16,801 nt of DNA, from assembly GCA_009699565.1 (NCBI GenBank), contig WLNX01000013.1:1-16801 (forward strand). Direction: 5' to 3'. The notes beneath the pieces are model-generated. The model was given only the letters and a program-made list of their open reading frames with translations. It was not told where the DNA came from and did no database searches. Both the position numbers and the translations under genes were made by a program. Source of the DNA: Actinomycetota bacterium (GTDB lineage: Bacteria > Actinomycetota > Thermoleophilia > Solirubrobacterales > Solirubrobacteraceae). This document shows, piece after piece, positions 13,095-16,801 of this stretch. Numbering within the stretch: position 1 is the stretch's first letter; every line of letters begins with the position of its first letter.

Positions 13095-14053
13095 GCTCCG
13101 GCGGCCTCAAACGCGAGCGTCGCTGCCCCGACCATTCCCGCATCTGCACCGAAGTGCGCGGGAACGATGCTGACGTTTGTGCCAAGCGACGGCAGCGCCT
13201 CGCTTTCGACCACAGCCCGCGCAGGCCCAAGCAGCAGCTCGCCAGCGGCAATTGCGCCGCCGCCTACGACGATCAGCTCCGGGTTGAAGGCATTGACTAG
13301 CGAGACCATCCCCTGCCCGAGGCGGCCCCCCACTTGGGCGATCGCGTCGATGCAGCCGCCGTCGCCGTCGTGCGCCATCTCCGTCACCAGGGCCCCAGTC
13401 AGGGGCCGATCTGCGGCGCCCAAAGCAAGGGGGCAGCCGGGCTCCCGCGCGGCAAGCTCCTGCCCCGCGCGCCCGATCGCGTTGCCGGACGCGTACCACT
13501 CGAAGTGGCCGTGCCCTCCGCACTCGCAGAGGGGGCCGTCGAACTCGATCACCATGTGGCCGAACTCGGCGCCGCCCCGGCTGCTGCCGCGCTCCAGCCG
13601 ACCGCCAACAACCATCCCGCCGCCAATTCCCGTCCCTACGGTCAGCATCAGCGCGTCGCCGGCTCCCTTTGCCGCGCCGTGACGCCACTCCGCGAGCATC
13701 GCCGTGTTGCCGTCGTTGTCAACGCTGACCGGAACCTCAAGCCGCTCGGCCATCATCGCCTCGAACGGCAACCCGGCAAGCGGAAGGTGCGGCGAGGAGG
13801 CGATCACTCCCGCCTTGCCGTCGAAGATCCCGGCGATCCCGAACCCCGCTCCGACTACCTCGCCCGGAGCAGCGTCGGCGGCCTCGCGGACCATCTCTGC
13901 CAGGCGATCGAGCAGCCCGGTTCCGTCGAGTCCCCGTGAAGATTGCGTCACACGGTGGTGCACCCCGAGCGATTCGTCGATCGCGGCCACCAGCACCTTC
14001 GTGCCGCCCACATCAACACCGATTGCACAGTTAGCCGCCACAGTCGCCACCAT
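13091..14053 (-). CDS. ROK family sugar kinase (probable glucokinase)
   Basis: A 320-residue cytoplasmic kinase of the ROK family. Motifs are GVDVGGTKVLVA at 12-23 (phosphate loop), VDNDGNTAMLAEW at 111-123 with the likely catalytic D114, LTVGTGIGGG at 137-146, and E163-x-G-H166 for substrate and zinc. The ROK zinc motif CxCGxxGCxE reads CECGGHGHFE at 176-185, so the third cysteine is replaced by His183, which may still bind zinc. The absence of a DNA-binding N-terminal domain marks it as a kinase, not a repressor. Glucose is the likeliest substrate, but specificity is inferred. It is co-translated with rsmI (ATGA overlap) and diverges from the LCP gene with only 7 bases between start codons. 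Confidence 0.9.
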   Translation of the reverse strand: MVATVAANCAIGVDVGGTKVLVAAIDESLGVHHRVTQSSRGLDGTGLLDRLAEMVREAADAAPGEVVGAGFGIAGIFDGKAGVIASSPHLPLAGLPFEAMMAERLEVPVSVDNDGNTAMLAEWRHGAAKGAGDALMLTVGTGIGGGMVVGGRLERGSSRGGAEFGHMVIEFDGPLCECGGHGHFEWYASGNAIGRAGQELAAREPGCPLALGAADRPLTGALVTEMAHDGDGGCIDAIAQVGGRLGQGMVSLVNAFNPELIVVGGGAIAAGELLLGPARAVVESEALPSLGTNVSIVPAHFGADAGMVGAATLAFEAAGA

Positions 14054-14060
14054 ACCGTCA

Positions 14061-15161
14061 GTGGCACAAGACCCTTCACGGCCGAGCGGGCCGCCAGAGC
14101 GCGACCCGACCGCCAGCTACAACGTCTACCGTTCGCGGCCGCGAGCGCGCCCGACCGAGCCGCCGCAGCCGCCGGGAAAGCCGCCGCGAGCCAAGCGCCA
14201 GCGCCGCCGGCGCGGCAACCGCCGCTGGACGCCGGGCCGAATCATCAAGACGGTGCTGCTGGCGATTGTGGGCTGGATCGTCCTGTCGCTGGCAATCTTC
14301 CTGTTCAGTGCCCAGTTCCTTCAGGACCAGGTCAGCGGCAAGGCGAAGGCGGAGCTGAACAGCGGCGGGCCGCCCATAGTTTCAGCGACCAACATCCTGA
14401 TCCTCGGATCCGATCTGCGGGCCAAGGGAACGCGCGAACCGGGCGCCGCCACCTCGGGCCCCAGCCGCTCCGACTCAATCCAGCTGATGCGGGTCGGCGG
14501 TGGCCACAGCTCAAAGCTTTCAATCCCGCGGGACACCGTCGTTGACATCCCCGGCTACGGACTCAACAAGATCAACGCGGCCTACGCGTTCGGCGGCGCT
14601 GCGCTCTCGATCCGCACGATCCGCTCCTACCTCGGGATCAAGCTCAACCACGTGATCATCGTCAACTTCGACCAGTTCCCGAGGCTGATCAACGCGATGG
14701 GTGGGATCGACTACAGCGGAGGCTGCGTCGTCTCAAGAATCAACGGCGGATTTGCCAACGGCGGCTACACGCTGCGCCTGAAGGCCGGGAAGTCACACAT
14801 CAACGGCGATCAGGCGCTGGCGCTGGCAAGGACCAGAAAGAACGAGTGCAAGCCGTCCGAGAACGACCTCAGCCGCGTGATCCGCCAGCAGAAGATCATC
14901 TCGGCGATGCGTTCGCAGCTACACGCACCGCTCGGCTTCATCCGCTGGCCGCTGATCGCATGGAACGCACCGCAAACAATCTCTTCCGACATGGGCGCTC
15001 TCGGATTGACCGGGCTTGCGGCGACGATCGGCAGCTCGGGAACCGGCTCCCCGGCAGTGCTGAAGCCGGACGGCGCAGTGACGCTGCCCGACGGCGGCGC
15101 CGGCCTGACCGTCAGCCCGGCATCACGCGAGCGGCAGGTCCAGAAGTTCCTCGACGGCTGA
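14061..15161 (+). CDS. LytR-CpsA-Psr (LCP) family wall glycopolymer transferase
   Basis: LCP proteins move undecaprenyl-PP-linked glycopolymers onto peptidoglycan at the outer face of the membrane. With the GTG at 14061 the protein has 366 residues: a Pro/Arg-rich cytoplasmic start of about 60, one membrane helix at 61-86, and an outer LCP domain at about 110-290. Landmarks are NILILGSDLRA at 111-121, RSDSIQLMRV, SIPRDTVVDIPGYGLNKINAAYAFGG at 154-179 (given here as family motif positions 154-166 and 167-179), and QALALARTRKN then DLSRVIRQQ, the usual arginines that hold the pyrophosphate. C222 and C263 could pair. No Shine-Dalgarno is visible and the 5' gap is 7 bases, so the start is less certain than the identity. 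The stop faces the FmdB-like gene. Confidence 0.92.
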   Translation: MAQDPSRPSGPPERDPTASYNVYRSRPRARPTEPPQPPGKPPRAKRQRRRRGNRRWTPGRIIKTVLLAIVGWIVLSLAIFLFSAQFLQDQVSGKAKAELNSGGPPIVSATNILILGSDLRAKGTREPGAATSGPSRSDSIQLMRVGGGHSSKLSIPRDTVVDIPGYGLNKINAAYAFGGAALSIRTIRSYLGIKLNHVIIVNFDQFPRLINAMGGIDYSGGCVVSRINGGFANGGYTLRLKAGKSHINGDQALALARTRKNECKPSENDLSRVIRQQKIISAMRSQLHAPLGFIRWPLIAWNAPQTISSDMGALGLTGLAATIGSSGTGSPAVLKPDGAVTLPDGGAGLTVSPASRERQVQKFLDG

Positions 15162-15163
15162 GC

Positions 15164-15514
15164 TCAGGATGAGGCGGGCGGCTTTTTGGGCTTCGGCTTC
15201 TTGTCGTCGCTCTTGGCCTTCGGAGCGGAATCGCTCTTGGAGCCGCTTGAAGCATCGGCCTTCGACTTCTCGGCAACCTTGGCGTCGTGCTTGTCGGCGC
15301 CTTCCTTTGCCGACGCTTCCAGCTCGCGATTGCGGCGCTTGGTGCCGTAGTCGGTGTTGTGGAAGCCCTTGCCCTTGAAGTGGATGGCGACCGGGTGGAA
15401 GACGCGCTCAACCGGGACCCCGGTCTCCGGGTCCTTCTTCAGAGCGTCGTCGCTCATCTTCTGAACGATCTCAAAGGTTGTCCCGTCGGGGCGTCTGTAC
15501 TCGTAAGTCGGCAT
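15164..15514 (-). CDS. FmdB-like protein that has lost its zinc-ribbon cysteines
   Basis: A 116-residue protein. The first 56 residues follow the FmdB/zinc-ribbon regulatory protein pattern: MPTYEYR at the start, TFEIVQKMSDD, then VPVERVFHPVAIHFKGKGFHNTDYG. In this family the ribbon is normally made by two CxxC pairs, after MPTYEYR and before the VxRVF region. Here these places read RPDG and KDPETG, and the protein has no cysteine at all. Residues 60-116 are a Lys/Asp/Ser/Ala-rich, probably disordered tail. The long frame continuing upstream is a shadow of glyS on the other strand, and ATG at 15514 is fixed by the MPTYEYR start. A TATACT box 10 bases before the ATG suggests a very short leader. 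Role unknown. Confidence 0.88.
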   Translation of the reverse strand: MPTYEYRRPDGTTFEIVQKMSDDALKKDPETGVPVERVFHPVAIHFKGKGFHNTDYGTKRRNRELEASAKEGADKHDAKVAEKSKADASSGSKSDSAPKAKSDDKKPKPKKPPASS

Positions 15515-15524
15515 TCCGGTGGGA

Positions 15525-15530
15525 AGTATA
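15525..15530 (-). promoter_or_regulatory. -10 box TATACT for the FmdB-like gene
   Basis: TATACT differs from TATAAT at one base and lies 10 bases before the ATG, in the 63-base gap shared with glyS. Transcription would begin about 3-4 bases before the start codon. No clear -35 is seen at 16-18 bases. Confidence 0.5.
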
Positions 15531-15565
15531 GGAGCGGCAGAGCGCGCAACCGGGCGCCGCACGCG

Positions 15566-15571
15566 TACGAT
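15566..15571 (+). promoter_or_regulatory. -10 box TACGAT for a leaderless glyS transcript
   Basis: TACGAT, then GGCCCG, then the ATG of glyS: TANNNT exactly 6 bases before the start codon. It is the same hexamer and spacing as before glmU. An out-of-frame ATG overlaps the box at 15570. No Shine-Dalgarno is present. Confidence 0.55.
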
Positions 15572-15577
15572 GGCCCG

Positions 15578-16801
15578 ATGGCCGAAGACAAGGTAACGAT
15601 GGACAAGATCGTCGCGCTCTGCAAGAGGAGGGGCTTCATCTTCCCCTCCTCCGAGATTTACGGCGGCCTTGGATCGACCTACGACTTCGGCCACTACGGC
15701 GTGCTGCTGAAGACAAACGTGAAGGGCGAGTGGTGGCGCTCTCTGCTGCAGCAGCGCGACGACGTAGTCGCCCTCGACTCGGCAATCCTTCAGCACCCGC
15801 GGGTTTGGGAGGCGAGCGGCCATGTAGGCGGCTTCAGCGACCCGATGGTCGACTGCAAGCACTGCGGGCAGCGCTTCCGCGCCGATCACCTGGACCAGCT
15901 TGCCTGCCCCAACAAGCCTTCCAAGAACCCTGGAGAGGGACCCGACTGCGACCTGACCGAGGCGCGCGAATTCAACCTGATGTTCGAAACGACGGTCGGT
16001 CCGCTGAAGGACTCCGGCTCGATCGCCTACCTGCGACCGGAGACCGCGCAGGGAATCTTCATCAACTTCAAGAACGTCCTTCAGTTCTCGCGCAAGAAGC
16101 CGCCGTTTGGCATCGCGCAGGTCGGCAAGTCGTTTCGCAACGAGATCACGCCCGGCAACTTCATCTTCCGTACGCGCGAGTTTGAGCAGATGGAGATGGA
16201 GTTCTTCGTCCCGCCGGCCGAAGCGGAGAAGTGGTTTGAGTACTGGAGCACCGAGCGCCAGCGGTGGTACACCGACCTCGGCATCCGCCCCGACCACCTG
16301 CAGCTTCGGGTCCACGAGCAGAGCGAGCTGAGCCACTACTCCAGCGCCACCAGCGACATTGAATACCTCTTCCCGATCGGCTGGTCAGAGCTGGAAGGGA
16401 TTGCCAACCGCGGCGACTTCGACCTCAAGCAGCACGCCGAGTTCTCCGGCGAGAAGCTCGAGTACTTCGATCAGGCAAGCGGCGAAAAGTATGTGCCCCA
16501 CGTGATCGAGCCGGCCGCCGGCGCCGACCGCGCGACGCTGGCCTTCCTCGTAGACGCCTACGACGAGGAGGAGGTCGAGGGCGACGTGCGCACGGTACTC
16601 CGCCTCCATCCGCGACTGGCCCCGGTGAAGGTTGCCGTGTTGCCGCTCGTCAAGAAGGACGGCCAGCCCGAACTTGCCCGCGAAGCCTTCGAATCGCTGC
16701 GCGGCCTGATGACCGCCGAGTACGACGAGGGCGGCTCGATCGGCAAGCGCTACCGACGTCAGGACGAGATCGGCACGCCGTGGTGCGTGACGATCGACCA
16801 C
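15578..16801 (+). CDS. glyS: Glycyl-tRNA synthetase, single-chain dimeric type (cut by the window edge)
   Basis: Class II synthetase charging tRNA-Gly. The frame runs 408 codons from ATG at 15578 to the right edge with no stop. The family is about 450-460 residues, so some 50 C-terminal residues are missing from view. Motifs are GFIFPSSEIYGG, YDFGHYGVLLKTNVK, a cysteine set at C93, C96 and C110, LRPETAQGIFINFKNV at 152-167, VGKSFRNEITP with motif 2 at 182-192, EFEQMEMEFF, YEF-type specificity segments, and motif 3 EPAAGADRATLAFL at 311-324. The anticodon-binding domain begins near 345 (LAPVKVAVLPL). This is the single-subunit type related to the eukaryotic enzyme, not the separate alpha and beta type. 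It diverges from the FmdB-like gene and appears leaderless. Confidence 0.96.
   Translation, partial: MAEDKVTMDKIVALCKRRGFIFPSSEIYGGLGSTYDFGHYGVLLKTNVKGEWWRSLLQQRDDVVALDSAILQHPRVWEASGHVGGFSDPMVDCKHCGQRFRADHLDQLACPNKPSKNPGEGPDCDLTEAREFNLMFETTVGPLKDSGSIAYLRPETAQGIFINFKNVLQFSRKKPPFGIAQVGKSFRNEITPGNFIFRTREFEQMEMEFFVPPAEAEKWFEYWSTERQRWYTDLGIRPDHLQLRVHEQSELSHYSSATSDIEYLFPIGWSELEGIANRGDFDLKQHAEFSGEKLEYFDQASGEKYVPHVIEPAAGADRATLAFLVDAYDEEEVEGDVRTVLRLHPRLAPVKVAVLPLVKKDGQPELAREAFESLRGLMTAEYDEGGSIGKRYRRQDEIGTPWCVTIDH

Noticed and set aside
13704..14060. Upstream extension of the LCP frame through the ROK kinase gene
   Set aside because: It is antisense to a complete kinase gene. The Pro/Arg-rich tail before the membrane helix is already covered from the GTG at 14061.
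15164..15340. Low-complexity stretch encoding the Lys/Ser/Ala/Asp tail, as a possible repeat
   Set aside because: There is no regular unit. It is biased coding sequence for a disordered tail.
15515..16336. Extension of the FmdB-like frame upstream across glyS
   Set aside because: The added part is antisense to glyS. The family starts at MPTYEYR and a -10 box lies just before that ATG.
1..16801. CRISPR array, insertion sequence, prophage or attachment site
   Set aside because: I saw no regularly spaced repeats, transposase or integrase motifs, or terminal inverted repeats. The tRNA-Gln has no duplicated 3' end nearby.

Overview
The window is GC-rich, almost fully coding chromosome with many GTG starts and stop/start overlaps. 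Protein types and gene order (glmU-prs, tRNA-Gln, PucR-type regulator, ispE next to a DedA-PAP2 fusion, metG-tatD-ksgA, LCP protein, FmdB, single-chain GlyRS) suggest an actinobacterium, most likely class Thermoleophilia (order Solirubrobacterales). The lineage is an inference from remembered family resemblance and was not searched. I see no insertion sequence, prophage, CRISPR array or rRNA, and no gap between genes reaches 100 bases.

Layout. (1) 1-1103, minus: a one-helix membrane protein of unknown function, then the N-terminal part of a secreted glycoside hydrolase family 2 protein that runs off the left edge. (2) 1127-1757, plus: a DUF4235 membrane protein and a small protein resembling MbcA/ParS/Xre toxin-binding antitoxins. 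(3) 1754-5612, minus: glmU-prs (4-base overlap), tRNA-Gln(TTG) and a PucR/CdaR-type regulator. (4) 5639-14053, minus: ROK sugar kinase, rsmI, a degenerate M23-like protein, metG, tatD, ksgA, ispE, a DedA-PAP2 fusion and a 74-residue membrane protein. Most of these overlap by 4-8 bases or are separated by a few bases. (5) 14061-15161, plus: a LytR-CpsA-Psr protein. (6) 15164-15514, minus: an FmdB-like protein that has lost its cysteines. (7) 15578 to the right edge, plus: glycyl-tRNA synthetase, open at the edge.

Themes. One theme is envelope precursor supply: GlmU makes UDP-GlcNAc, IspE feeds isoprenoid synthesis, the DedA-PAP2 fusion has the parts to recycle the undecaprenyl carrier, and the LCP protein should release that carrier when it attaches glycopolymers to the wall. 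The other theme is translation: MetRS, GlyRS, tRNA-Gln and the 16S rRNA methyltransferases KsgA and RsmI.

Most of the window is housekeeping and I found no clear new defence or mobile system. The points most worth a second look are: a repeated TANNNT box exactly 6 bases before the start codon of four lead genes (leaderless mRNAs); the DedA-PAP2 fusion coupled to ispE with a small partner membrane protein; two proteins that kept a metalloprotein fold but lost the metal ligands (M23-like and FmdB-like); and an antitoxin-like gene with no toxin beside it.
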